A model generated the notes under the pieces. That model saw only the letters and a list, made by a program, of their open reading frames with translations, did no database searches and was not told where the DNA came from. From Williamsia sp. DF01-3 (GTDB lineage Bacteria > Actinomycetota > Actinomycetes > Mycobacteriales > Mycobacteriaceae), in NCBI RefSeq assembly GCF_023051145.1, contig NZ_JALKFS010000005.1:1860001-1924000 (forward strand): a stretch of DNA of 64,000 nucleotides. The letters run 5' to 3'. Position numbers and translations under genes: made by a program. Within the stretch, counting starts at the first letter, position 1. The number at the start of each line of letters is the position of its first letter. Of this stretch, positions 55,967 to 64,000 are shown piece by piece.

Positions 55967-56707
55967 ATGTCCGCAACACCCACCATCGTTCTCATCCACG
56001 GCGCATTTGCCGATGCCGCCAGCTGGACCCCGGTGACCCGCCGTCTGCTCGACAAGGGCCACACCGTTCTGGCGCCTCCGGTGCCCAACCGCAGTCTGCT
56101 CGGCGACTCGGCCTACATCCGCTCGTTCGTCGAGCAGATCGACGGCCCGGTTGTACTCGTAGGGCACTCCTACGGTGGCGCCGTGATCACCGTTGCCGGT
56201 GCCGCCGAGAACGTCGTCGGCCTGGTGTACGTCTCCGGGTACGCACTCGAAGAAGGCGAGAGCCTCGGCGAACTGCAGGGCCGGTTCCCCGATTCCGACC
56301 TCGCGGCCAACCTCGTGTACTCGCCGTTCCCGATCGAGGGTGCCGAGCCCGGCACCGACGTCTCGGTCAAGATCAGTGCCTTCCCGGCCGTCTTCGCCGC
56401 GGGTATCCCGCAGGAGGACTCCGAGGTGCTTGCCGTCTCGCAGCGACCACTGGCCGCCGCGGCATTCGGTGAAGCAGCACCGGTGGCCGCATGGAAGACC
56501 AAGCCCGCGTGGGGAATCGTCAGCAGCGACGACCACACGATCAACCCGGACGTCGAGCGTTTCGGGTACGAGCGTGCGGGCCTGAAGAAGGTTGTCGAAC
56601 TCGACGCCCCGCACCTGGTGATGCTGGCCAAGCCGGCTGAGGTGGTCGCCCTCATCGAAGAGGCCGTCACCGCGGTGAGCCAGGAAAGCGCCGCCGCGAG
56701 CGCTTGA
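55967..56707 (+). CDS. Alpha/beta hydrolase (EstC-like)
   Basis: A 246-residue protein with the N-terminal IVLIHGAFADAASWTPV, nucleophile elbow VGHSYGGAVITVAG, the acid in SSDDHTINPDVE and the His in DAPHLVMLAKP. This matches small EstC-like carboxylesterases. A strong hairpin follows directly (56715-56752), ending the unit with the preceding hydrolase. Confidence 0.9.
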   Translation: MSATPTIVLIHGAFADAASWTPVTRRLLDKGHTVLAPPVPNRSLLGDSAYIRSFVEQIDGPVVLVGHSYGGAVITVAGAAENVVGLVYVSGYALEEGESLGELQGRFPDSDLAANLVYSPFPIEGAEPGTDVSVKISAFPAVFAAGIPQEDSEVLAVSQRPLAAAAFGEAAPVAAWKTKPAWGIVSSDDHTINPDVERFGYERAGLKKVVELDAPHLVMLAKPAEVVALIEEAVTAVSQESAAASA

Positions 56708-56714
56708 TGTTCCA

Positions 56715-56752
56715 GCGCACCGCCCCCGGTCGACGTGCCGGGGGCGGTGCGC
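56715..56752. terminator. Strong GC hairpin terminator
   Basis: A 15-bp perfect stem (GCGCACCGCCCCCGG with CCGGGGGCGGTGCGC) closes an 8-nt loop, 7 bp after the EstC-like stop codon. No T-run follows. Confidence 0.75.
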
Positions 56753-56798
56753 CCACGTGCATTGACATCCACCATTGATCGACAGAGAGTCCGAGAAG

Positions 56799-57635
56799 AT
56801 GAACAGCCCCTATGTGGTGATCGGCGCCACCGGCGCGCAAGGTGGCGCAGTGGTGACAGCGCTTCTCGCGAGAACTCTGCCCGTGCGGGCAGTGGTCCGG
56901 CGCCCGGAGTCGACCCGAGCCCGCCGGCTCGCAGATGCGGGTGCATCACTCGCTGTCGCCGACCTCGACGACCCGAAGAGCCTCGCCGCGGCATTCGCGG
57001 GAGCCGCCGGAGTCTTCGCTCTCACCACACCGTTCGAACGTGGACCGGATGAGGAAGTCTCGCAGGGGATGTCGATCATCGAAGCAGCGTCGACCGCCGG
57101 TGTTCCTCATCTGGTCTTCTCCTCGGTGGCCAGTGCCGACCGCCACACCGGGATCCCGCACTTCGAGAGCAAGGCAGTGGTCGAGGCGGCGTTGATGCGG
57201 TCGGGCGTTGCCAGCACGATCGTCGGCCCCACTTACTTCTACGACAACCTCCTGGCCGGAATGGACCAGGTGCGTGGGGGAGTACTCGAGCTCGCGATCG
57301 GTGAAGATACTCCATTACAACAGCTTTCACGTCGCGACCTCGGGGAGTTCGTCGCGACGGTCTTCGAGGACCCGGCGCGCCACGTGGGCCTGCGGATCGA
57401 CATCGCGTCCGACGCGCCGACACCCGCCCAGATGGCGGAAGCGTTGGGGCAGCGGCTCGGCCGCACCGTTCGGTTGCGCACCGTCGATGCTTCCGACATC
57501 GGTTCGGCGGACATGCGGGCGATGTTCGGGTACCTCACCGACACCGGATATGCGGCCGACATCCCCGCTCTGCACACCGCATACCCGGCAGTCGGGTGGC
57601 AATCGTTCACCGATTGGCTGGATGAAACGCTGTGA
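56799..57635 (+). CDS. NmrA-family NAD(P)-binding protein
   Basis: A 278-residue protein. ATG 56799 opens with PYVVIGATGAQGGAVVTALL, the GxxGxxG Rossmann motif. VVRRPESTRARRLADAG, FALTTPFERGPDEEV and FSSVASADRHTGIPHFESK fit the NmrA/HSCARG group, which sense or use NADP and may act as redox sensors or atypical reductases. Its TGA overlaps the MFS start (GTGA), so it heads the coupled operon of four genes after the 56715 hairpin. Confidence 0.88.
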   Translation: MNSPYVVIGATGAQGGAVVTALLARTLPVRAVVRRPESTRARRLADAGASLAVADLDDPKSLAAAFAGAAGVFALTTPFERGPDEEVSQGMSIIEAASTAGVPHLVFSSVASADRHTGIPHFESKAVVEAALMRSGVASTIVGPTYFYDNLLAGMDQVRGGVLELAIGEDTPLQQLSRRDLGEFVATVFEDPARHVGLRIDIASDAPTPAQMAEALGQRLGRTVRLRTVDASDIGSADMRAMFGYLTDTGYAADIPALHTAYPAVGWQSFTDWLDETL

Positions 57636-59341
57636 CCACCACTGTGGAGTCCGCGCCCCAGGTGTCCGCATGGGCGCCGTTGCGCAACAAGATCTATCGA
57701 TATCTGTTCATCGCCCAGCTCGTCTCGAACATCGGTCTCTGGATGCAGACCGTCGGGGCCCAGTGGTTCCTGGTGGAGCACGACAGCAGCGCCACCATCG
57801 TCGCACTCGTCCAGACTGCGAGTCTGCTGCCGACGCTGTTCTTGGCCTTGCCCGCCGGTGGACTCGCCGATCTCCTGGATCGCAGGCGCCTGCTGATCGC
57901 GGTCAGTACCTACACCGCGGTCGCTGCGGGGGTCACCACATTTCTGGCCTGGACCGATGTGCTGACGCCTGTGATGCTGTTGGCGATGACGTTCCTGCTC
58001 GGATGCGGCTCGGCACTGTCGGCTCCGGCGTGGCAGGCCATCCAGCCAGAACTCGTTCCACGCGAACAGATCCCAGCGGCTTCCTCGTTGGGCAGTGTCA
58101 CCGTGAACGCGGCCCGTGCGGTGGGTCCGGCGATCGGCGGGGTGTTGGTGGCCGCGGCCGGACCGGCCGCGGTGTTCGCGATCAATGCGCTGTCGTTCCT
58201 GGCGATCATCGGTGCGCTGGTGTGGTGGCGCCGACCCGCCGACGCCCCAGGTGTGGACCGTGAGCGGCTGGGACGTTCGCTGGTGACCGGTCTGCACTAC
58301 GTGCACGCAGCACCCATCGTTCGCCGGATCATGGTGCGATCGGCGGTCTTCGCCTTCCCGGCGTCTGCCCTCTGGGCTCTGCTGCCGCTGGCGTCGAGTG
58401 AGCACCTTCATTTCGGGGCATCGGGTTACGGCCTGGTACTTGGCATGCTCGGTGTCGGGGCGGTGGCCGGTGTCGCGATCTACCCGCGCCTGCGGAAGAA
58501 GTTGTTGCCCAACGCTTTGCTGGCTGCTTCGGCGATCGCGTACGGCGTGGGGGTGGTCGCGGTCGGCGTGTTGCCGGTGTGGGCGGTGCTGCCGCTGCTT
58601 CTGGTGGCCGGAGCTGCCTGGATCGCAACTCTCACCACGCTCAACGCAGCGATCCAGCTGTCTTTGTCGCACTGGGTGCGGGCACGCGGGATGTCGATCT
58701 ACTTGCTCGTGTTCATGGGATCGCAGGCCCTCGGATCGGTTGTGTGGGGTGTGGTGGCGTCCCACACGAGCTTCGTCACGGCGTTGCTCATCTCGGCGGC
58801 CCTGCTCGTCGCCGCTGCGGCCAGCGTCACGGTGGTACCGCTGCGGCCGGAGACGGGGACACTGCCGCGAGGTGTGTCCACCGCCTGGCCCACTCCGATG
58901 GTGGTGTTCGGACCCGAACCCGATGACGGCCCTGTTGTCGTCTCGGTGGCCTATCGCGTGCGGCCCGCGGAGCTGGACCAGTTCGATCAGGCGATGGCTG
59001 CCGTGGGGAAGGCGCGGCGGCGGACCGGCGGATACTCGTGGGGCCTGTACCGCCATGGCGCCGACTCAGACCTGCGGGTGGAACAGTTCACCGTTGCCTC
59101 CTGGAGTGATTACAAGCGGCAGACCACCGAGCGCTGGACGGAGTCGGACCACCAACTGATCACCGCGGCGTTGTCGCACACGGTGACCGGCGCAACCGAA
59201 GAAGAACGTCAACTGTTCGCGGTCGGGCCCCGGACCGGCCGCCATCCGGCGCGGGCCGGCGAGCACATCGACCACGTCGGCGAACTGAACGGTACCGCTG
59301 AACGGGAGGAGTTGCGGCACGGTTCTACAGTCAAGGGATGA
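57632..59341 (+). CDS. MFS_3-type exporter with C-terminal ferredoxin-like domain
   Basis: A 569-residue protein. The first ~410 residues are a 10-12 helix MFS_3 (EntS-like) exporter: LVSNIGLWMQTVGAQWFLVE, FLALPAGGLADLLDRRRLLI and PAWQAIQPELVPREQIPAA. The last ~150 residues (VVVSVAYRVRPAELDQFDQA, YSWGLYRHGADSDLRVEQF) look like a cytoplasmic antibiotic-biosynthesis-monooxygenase/Dabb-type domain, an architecture seen in this MFS subfamily. It overlaps both neighbours by 4 nt. It could export the product of the CofH-like/monooxygenase pair (inference). Confidence 0.9.
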   Translation: MTTTVESAPQVSAWAPLRNKIYRYLFIAQLVSNIGLWMQTVGAQWFLVEHDSSATIVALVQTASLLPTLFLALPAGGLADLLDRRRLLIAVSTYTAVAAGVTTFLAWTDVLTPVMLLAMTFLLGCGSALSAPAWQAIQPELVPREQIPAASSLGSVTVNAARAVGPAIGGVLVAAAGPAAVFAINALSFLAIIGALVWWRRPADAPGVDRERLGRSLVTGLHYVHAAPIVRRIMVRSAVFAFPASALWALLPLASSEHLHFGASGYGLVLGMLGVGAVAGVAIYPRLRKKLLPNALLAASAIAYGVGVVAVGVLPVWAVLPLLLVAGAAWIATLTTLNAAIQLSLSHWVRARGMSIYLLVFMGSQALGSVVWGVVASHTSFVTALLISAALLVAAAASVTVVPLRPETGTLPRGVSTAWPTPMVVFGPEPDDGPVVVSVAYRVRPAELDQFDQAMAAVGKARRRTGGYSWGLYRHGADSDLRVEQFTVASWSDYKRQTTERWTESDHQLITAALSHTVTGATEEERQLFAVGPRTGRHPARAGEHIDHVGELNGTAEREELRHGSTVKG

Positions 59342-60462
59342 AGTTGCGATCGTCATGGGCCGCCGACCACCACATGCCGCCGGCCGTGGTGCAACCGGTC
59401 CTGCGACGGTTGGCTCGCGATCCCGGTTCGATCGACGACCTGGAGTGGAGCTATCTCCTGCAGGCCGACGGTCCTGACCTGGACGAACTGTGTGCGTTGG
59501 CCGATGCCGCCCGGCGGGAGACCACCGGTGATGACCTCACCTTTGTCGCCAACCGCAACTTCGAGACGGCAGCCGTTCTGGCCGACGGTGGCGGTGTGAG
59601 CCTGGAAGACCTCGTCGCGGAGGCCTGGGAACTCGGCGCGACAGAGATCTGCCTGCAGGGTCCGGTTCCGGCGACCGAACACGCCACCGAATACCTGGAG
59701 TTGATCAAGCGCATCAAAGCGGTCGCGCCCGAGATCCACCTCCATGCCTACCGTGCAACAGAGGTGTTCGACGCCGCGACCCGGCTCGACGTCACCGCCG
59801 AGGAGTTCCTCCGGTCGGCCCGCGAGGCGGGCCTCGACACCGTGCCCGGCACTGCCGCGCAGGTACTCGACGACCACGTGCGCCGCGCCCTCTCGCCCGA
59901 CGGCCGCGGGCTGTCGATCGCCGCGTGGGTGGACACGATCATCACCGCCCACCAGACGGGTCTGAAATCGACCGCGACGATGCTCTACGGTCACGTCGAG
60001 GACCCGATTCACCAGGTTGCCCACCTGCGTCTGCTGGCCGATATCCAGCACCGCACGTCCGGCTTCACCGAACTCATCCTCATGCCGATGCTTCCAGAGA
60101 ACGCCCCACCCCACGTCCGGGATCAAGCGGTCCAGGGCCCCACGCTCCGCGAGACCAGGGCAGTGCACGCGGTGGCACGCCTGATGATGCTCGGCACCAT
60201 CGACCACGTACAGGCAGCGTGGACCAAACTCGACGCCGAAGCGCTGCGTGCCGTGCTCCGCGGTGGTGCCGACGATGTCGGCGGCGTCCTGATGGACGGA
60301 ACGCTCCGGCCCGACGCCGGGCCCGAGAGTGGCAGACAGCTCTCGCCCGACGATGTGACGGAGTTGGGCAGAGAACTCGGCCGGACGCCGCGTCAGCGCA
60401 CGACCCTCTACGAGGACCCACCCGCCGAGCGGGTCGAAGTGTTGCGACGGGTCTTCGCGTGA
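59338..60462 (+). CDS. CofH (FO synthase)-like protein lacking radical-SAM cysteines
   Basis: A 374-residue protein whose body reads like CofH, the second half of F420-pathway FO synthase: ANRN (71-74), GATEICLQG (about 100-108), IHLHAYRATEVFDAA, PGTAAQVLDDHVRRAL, TTATMLYGHVEDP-like text, GGVLMDG and the near C-terminal RTPRQRTTLYED. Yet where CofH has the CxxxCxxC cluster motif after NRN, this protein has FETAAVLADGGG and a gap of roughly 15 residues. Only two cysteines (52 and 105) exist. It therefore cannot bind the usual [4Fe-4S]-SAM cluster. It overlaps MFS and monooxygenase genes by 4 nt each. Confidence 0.88.
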   Translation: MKLRSSWAADHHMPPAVVQPVLRRLARDPGSIDDLEWSYLLQADGPDLDELCALADAARRETTGDDLTFVANRNFETAAVLADGGGVSLEDLVAEAWELGATEICLQGPVPATEHATEYLELIKRIKAVAPEIHLHAYRATEVFDAATRLDVTAEEFLRSAREAGLDTVPGTAAQVLDDHVRRALSPDGRGLSIAAWVDTIITAHQTGLKSTATMLYGHVEDPIHQVAHLRLLADIQHRTSGFTELILMPMLPENAPPHVRDQAVQGPTLRETRAVHAVARLMMLGTIDHVQAAWTKLDAEALRAVLRGGADDVGGVLMDGTLRPDAGPESGRQLSPDDVTELGRELGRTPRQRTTLYEDPPAERVEVLRRVFA

Positions 60463-61964
60463 CCTCACCGTCCTCATTGCCACACTGCGTCGACGTGGCG
60501 ATCGTCGGTGCCGGGTTCGCGGGACTCGGCCTGGGTATCCGGCTGGCCCGGGCCGACCGGGAGAGCTTTGTCATCCTCGAACGCGGCGATTCGGTGGGCG
60601 GCACGTGGCGGGACAACCACTACCCGGGCGTCGCATGCGACGTACCCGCACATGTCTACTCGTATTCGTTCCGGCCTCCCGGTGACTGGACCTCGCTGTT
60701 CGCGTCGGGGCCGGAGATCCACGAGTATTTGACCCGTGCGGTGGACGAGGAGGGTCTGACGCCGCACCTGCATCTGAACACCGATGTGGCACAGGCTCGA
60801 TGGCTTCCGGATCAGCTCTGCTGGCTCGTGGCGACCAACGCGGGCGAGATGCGGGCCCGCGTGCTCGTCGTGGCGGTCGGCCGGTTGGCCGATCCGCTCA
60901 TGCCCGAGGTAACCGGTTCGGACACATTCTTCGGCAAGGTTTTCCACACCGCCCAGTGGGATGACGACGCTCCGATCGACGGCGCACGCGTCGGCATCGT
61001 GGGCACGGGGGCATCGGCGGTACAACTCACGCCACACCTCGCTGAGCGTGCCGGGCAGCTCGTCGTCTTCTCCCGCAGCGCGCCCTATGTGGTGCCGCGA
61101 CGTAATCGGGAATACAGCGAACCCGAGCGTGTGCAACTGCAGGTGAAGGCCAACGCAGACCGCCTGAGGGAAGAGCTCTTCACCGAGGCCGACAAAGCAT
61201 TTGCGCAGCGTCGAGGGCTCCGGCCGGACATCGATGAGATCCGGGCCCGGGCGCTGGGGCATCTGACTGCCCAGATCGACGATCCGGATCTCCGCCGGGC
61301 TCTGACGCCGGACTATGAAATCGGTTGCAAGCGAATACTTCTCAGTGACGAGTTCTACCCGGCGCTGATGAGGCCGTCGGTGACGCTGGAACCCTCTGCG
61401 CTCGCGGCGTTCGACGGTGACTCGGTGGTCGCGGCCAGCGGGCGTTCCTACGATCTCGACGTTGTTGTCATGGCCACCGGATTCGAGGCTGCCAGGCCCG
61501 CGTTCGCCGAGAGGGTCGCGGGTGTGGGCGGGGAATTGCTCTCCGACCATTGGGGTGAGGGGATGGTGTCGTACGCGTCCACCGCCGTCAGTGGCTTCCC
61601 GAACATGTTCGTACTGGACGGCCCCAATGCCGCTCTCGGCCACAATTCCGCGATCTACATGATCGAGACGCAGATCGACTACGTCCTGGGTGCTCTTGAC
61701 CACCTATGGCGCAACAGTGGGCTAGCGCTCGAGGTGTCGGCGGATGCCGAACGCGACTACACCCGTGAGATCGACGAGCGTAGTGCGTCGACGGTATGGC
61801 TCAGTGGTTGCAGCAGTTGGTATCTCGACCCCCAGAGCGGCCGGTTGACCTTGCTGTGGCCTGGTACCGGTCGCTCGTTCCGGGAACGCAACGGTACCTT
61901 CGACCCGCAGCGCTACGAGAAGGTCAGCGCGGTTGGTGTGGGCCAGGAGTGCCGGGTTTCCTGA
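60459..61964 (+). CDS. Baeyer-Villiger-type flavin monooxygenase
   Basis: A 501-residue FAD/NADPH enzyme starting at GTG 60459, which overlaps the CofH-like stop (GTGA). FAD motif VDVAIVGAGFAGLGLGIRLA, GGTWRDNHYPGVACDVPAHV, the BVMO-type fingerprint FFGKVFHTAQWDDD and NADPH motif RVGIVGTGASAVQLTPHL are visible. The fingerprint matches BVMOs in FxGxxxHxxxWD. It inserts oxygen next to ketones or acts on N/S atoms. The convergent ECF41 sigma gene starts downstream. Confidence 0.92.
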   Translation: MTSPSSLPHCVDVAIVGAGFAGLGLGIRLARADRESFVILERGDSVGGTWRDNHYPGVACDVPAHVYSYSFRPPGDWTSLFASGPEIHEYLTRAVDEEGLTPHLHLNTDVAQARWLPDQLCWLVATNAGEMRARVLVVAVGRLADPLMPEVTGSDTFFGKVFHTAQWDDDAPIDGARVGIVGTGASAVQLTPHLAERAGQLVVFSRSAPYVVPRRNREYSEPERVQLQVKANADRLREELFTEADKAFAQRRGLRPDIDEIRARALGHLTAQIDDPDLRRALTPDYEIGCKRILLSDEFYPALMRPSVTLEPSALAAFDGDSVVAASGRSYDLDVVVMATGFEAARPAFAERVAGVGGELLSDHWGEGMVSYASTAVSGFPNMFVLDGPNAALGHNSAIYMIETQIDYVLGALDHLWRNSGLALEVSADAERDYTREIDERSASTVWLSGCSSWYLDPQSGRLTLLWPGTGRSFRERNGTFDPQRYEKVSAVGVGQECRVS

Positions 61965-61972
61965 CCCTCTGA

Positions 61973-62890
61973 TCACCGGTCAGATGAGCGCACGTCCGGT
62001 ACCGCCTTCAGTTTCGCGGGGTCGGCGATGTCGTAAATGGCCGCTACACGGCCGTCGCGGACCACAAAGCAGCTGGCGCGAGCCGGAGATGCGCGACGGT
62101 CACCGGCATCGTCCCATCCGGCGCTGTACGCGCCGAGTTCGCCGTTGATGAGCACCGGGATCTGCTCGGACAGGAACGACTCTCCGTACCGTCGGACCAG
62201 ACCCAGCAGGAAACGCGCGACGCCGTCGGCGCCGTGGATGGGCTTGACCGCTGTGGGGGTGGTGCGGTTCGCGTCGCCGACGATCACGGCGTCCGGATCC
62301 AGGGCAGCCACAACGGAATCGACGTTTTTCGAGGCCAGCGCAGCAACGAGGCGCTGAACCGCCTCTGCTTGCTCGGCTTCGGACACCGGCGCCGGCACTC
62401 CCGAGACGATTCTCCTGGCACGTGAGGCCATTTGGCGGGCCGAAGCCGCGTTCACACCCAGGAGGGCGCCGATCTCGGCGAACGGCACGCCGAAACCGTC
62501 ATGCATCACGAATGCGACGCGCATCGCGGGAGTCAGGGTCTCGAATACCACCATCGCGGCGTATCGGCTGTCTTCCGCGGCGACCACCGCCTGTAGTGGA
62601 TCTTGTGAGTCGCTGGACGGTAGCGCGGTGACCACGGGCTCGGGAAGCCATTGGCCCACATACTGTTCTCGTCGAACCGCTGCTGACCGGAGTCGGTCGA
62701 GGCAGATGCGGCCGACCACGGTGGTCAGCCAGGCGCCGAGGTCGTTGATCGAGTCGACATCGACATCGGCCAGACGCAGCCACGATTCCTGCACGGCGTC
62801 CTCGGCGTCCGTGACACTCCCGGTGATCCGATATCCCACCGCGAGCAGGCGAGAGCGTTGATCCTGGAATCGATCCGCGAGACTCGGCAT
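61973..62890 (-). CDS. ECF41-family sigma factor with SnoaL-like C-terminus
   Basis: A 305-residue sigma factor. Sigma2 reads AVGYRITGSVTDAEDAVQESW, the linker WLPEPVV is diagnostic of ECF41, sigma4 reads FVMHDGFGVPFAEIGALLG, and a C-terminal SnoaL-like domain follows (LVAALASKNVDSVVAALDPD, and VRDGRVAAIYDIADPAKL near the end, the site of the usual NPDKL motif). The C-terminal domain controls activity in place of an anti-sigma factor. ECF41 genes usually sit next to their target; here the neighbour is the monooxygenase. Confidence 0.9.
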   Translation of the reverse strand: MPSLADRFQDQRSRLLAVGYRITGSVTDAEDAVQESWLRLADVDVDSINDLGAWLTTVVGRICLDRLRSAAVRREQYVGQWLPEPVVTALPSSDSQDPLQAVVAAEDSRYAAMVVFETLTPAMRVAFVMHDGFGVPFAEIGALLGVNAASARQMASRARRIVSGVPAPVSEAEQAEAVQRLVAALASKNVDSVVAALDPDAVIVGDANRTTPTAVKPIHGADGVARFLLGLVRRYGESFLSEQIPVLINGELGAYSAGWDDAGDRRASPARASCFVVRDGRVAAIYDIADPAKLKAVPDVRSSDR

Positions 62891-62921
62891 GGGGTGATGG
62901 TAGGCGGACGCCGGCCGGTTC

Positions 62922-63500
62922 TCAGCCGATGTTGACCCCGTAGTCGCGTGCGATTCCGGCGAGCCCTGATGCGTATCCCTGGCCTACTGCCCGGAACTTC
63001 CACTCGCCGCCGCGCCGGTAGATCTCGCCGAACACCATCGCAGTCTCGGTCGATGCGTCCTCGCTCAGGTCGTAGCGCGCCAGTTCCCGTCCGTCGGCCT
63101 GGTTGACGACCCTGATGAAAGCGCCGTGCACCTGGCCGAAGCTTTGACCGTGGATATCGGCCTCATGGATGGTGACCGGAAAGATGATGGAGTCGACGTC
63201 CGGCGACAGGGCCTTCAGGTCGACGGTGATCGTCTCGTCGTCGCCCTCGCCTTCACCGGTGCGATTGTCTCCGGTGTGTTCGATGGCCCCGTCGGGGGAA
63301 CGCAGGTTGTTGTAGAACACAAAAAACGAGTCGTTCAGCACCTTCCGGTTCGCGTTGATCGCAAGGGCACTGGCATCGAGGTCGTAGTCGGCCCCGGTGG
63401 TGGATCGGACGTCCCATCCGAGGCCGACGCTCACCGCGGTCAGATTGGGCGCTTCCTTGCTCAGCGAGACGTTTCCGCCTTTGGCCAGGCTCACAGACAT
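62922..63500 (-). CDS. TerD-family calcium-binding stress protein
   Basis: A 192-residue protein, the usual TerD length. ATG 63500 ([18 protein letters not shown]) is preferred since AAGGAGG lies 7 nt upstream, while ATG 63506 directly abuts it. Calcium-site and family text: [40 protein letters not shown]-like segment, [10 protein letters not shown] and [19 protein letters not shown]. TerD proteins act in stress and tellurite-type resistance; isolated copies are common in actinobacteria. Confidence 0.92.
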   Translation of the reverse strand: MSVSLAKGGNVSLSKEAPNLTAVSVGLGWDVRSTTGADYDLDASALAINANRKVLNDSFFVFYNNLRSPDGAIEHTGDNRTGEGEGDDETITVDLKALSPDVDSIIFPVTIHEADIHGQSFGQVHGAFIRVVNQADGRELARYDLSEDASTETAMVFGEIYRRGGEWKFRAVGQGYASGLAGIARDYGVNIG

Positions 63501-63582
63501 GGGCATCCTCCTTGGAGCGGGTTCTTTGGCTTGCAAACCATCCCCTCCAAGAGTACCGATGGCCGCGTCTACAGTCGGCAGT

Positions 63583-64000
63583 ATGCGTATCGATCTGAGC
63601 GGTAGAACAGCATTGGTGACAGGTTCGAGCCAGGGCATCGGAAAGGCAATCGCGAAGGGACTCGCCGAGGCGGGAGCGCGCGTTGCGGTGAACGGTCGAG
63701 ACGCTGGGAAGCTGCGCGACGCAGTGGCGGAACTGACCGCGCAGGTACCCGGAGCCGATGTCATACAGTTGGCTGCCGACGTCACCACCACCGACGGTGT
63801 GGACACGTTGCTCGCTGCCCTTCCCTCGGTCGACATCTTGGTGAACAATCTCGGCATCTTCGGGTCGCAGCCTGCGCTGGACATCTCCGACGAGGAATGG
63901 CGTCGTTACTTCGAGGTGAATGTGCTTGCCGCAGTGCGACTCATCCGCGCCTATCTGCCGTCGATGACCGATGGTGGGTGGGGACGCATACAGAACATCG
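63583..64000 (+). CDS. Short-chain dehydrogenase/reductase, partial
   Basis: Starts at ATG 63583 and runs off the window (139 codons seen). [20 protein letters not shown] has the TGxxxGIG cofactor motif, [12 protein letters not shown] is the NNxG motif and [20 protein letters not shown] the helix that follows. The catalytic YxxxK lies beyond the end. It is divergent from TerD across an 82-bp gap. Confidence 0.88.
   Translation, partial: MRIDLSGRTALVTGSSQGIGKAIAKGLAEAGARVAVNGRDAGKLRDAVAELTAQVPGADVIQLAADVTTTDGVDTLLAALPSVDILVNNLGIFGSQPALDISDEEWRRYFEVNVLAAVRLIRAYLPSMTDGGWGRIQNI

Noticed and set aside
55190-56614. Long minus-strand open frame opposite the two hydrolases
   Set aside because: Composition and overlap with two clear alpha/beta hydrolase genes mark it as a shadow.
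57239-59056. Long minus-strand open frame (605 codons) opposite the MFS gene
   Set aside because: It is rich in Arg, His and Gln and antisense to a clear MFS gene; a typical shadow of high-GC coding DNA.
59925-60458. N-terminal extension of the flavin monooxygenase
   Set aside because: The extension is in another frame of the CofH-like gene and is Arg-rich; the monooxygenase FAD motif and the GTGA overlap set the start at 60459.
1-64000. Insertion sequence or transposase
   Set aside because: I found no DDE transposase, integrase or recombinase motif, and no clear terminal repeats, anywhere in the window.

Overview
The window is high-GC actinobacterial DNA. An MmpL/RND lipid exporter, an unlinked MmpS-like protein, an ESX-like small protein beside a DUF1023 hydrolase, a ferredoxin-fused NADP reductase with an AurF-type diiron oxygenase, ECF41 and F420-pathway-like sequence all point to a mycolate-type actinomycete (Gordonia, Williamsia, Rhodococcus or a relative). 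The genus is an inference. Genes are dense, on both strands, and often joined by 4-nt ATGA or GTGA overlaps.

Layout. (1) 1-12.3 kb is an accessory, defence-like region: a partial DUF262 protein divergent from an SF2 helicase, a C5-cytosine methyltransferase tail-to-tail with the helicase, a Ser/Thr kinase fused to a BRCT domain, a zinc-ribbon/YbjN-like pair, a solitary LuxR-type HTH protein, a broken pair of nuclease-like genes (HNH, then a putative restriction-endonuclease-like gene) and a GIY-YIG protein. (2) 12.3-18.8 kb holds DUF808 and an amine-catabolism locus (flavin amine oxidase, APC permease, TetR regulator, aldehyde dehydrogenase) whose two promoters share a palindromic operator. 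(3) 18.8-26.8 kb has a 72-bp tandem repeat, a frameshifted DUF6745 gene and partner, an MmpS-like protein, small membrane proteins, an OPT transporter and a secreted lipase gene interrupted by a stop codon. (4) 26.8-35.1 kb is narGHJI-narK, for nitrate respiration and nitrate/nitrite transport, behind an AT-rich regulatory region. (5) 35.2-45.4 kb has an HhH-like hypothetical, a 104-bp tandem repeat, an NCS2 permease, a membrane glycosyltransferase, a membrane protein interrupted by TAG, an ESX-like/DUF1023 pair and MmpL. (6) 45.4-55 kb has a PaaI thioesterase, TetR, AurF oxygenase plus FprB-like reductase, DUF998, SDR, DUF3253, a carboxymuconolactone decarboxylase and a two-component cluster with a frameshifted histidine kinase. 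(7) 55-64 kb has two alpha/beta hydrolases, a translationally coupled operon (NmrA, MFS, CofH-like, flavin monooxygenase), ECF41 sigma, TerD and a partial SDR.

Two points stand out. The CofH-like protein (59338-60462) keeps the FO-synthase barrel signature but has lost the radical-SAM cysteines, and it is coupled to a Baeyer-Villiger-type monooxygenase. Also, at least five genes look broken by a single missing base in or beside a short homopolymer and two by in-frame stop codons; either the assembly has base-level errors or several accessory genes are decaying.
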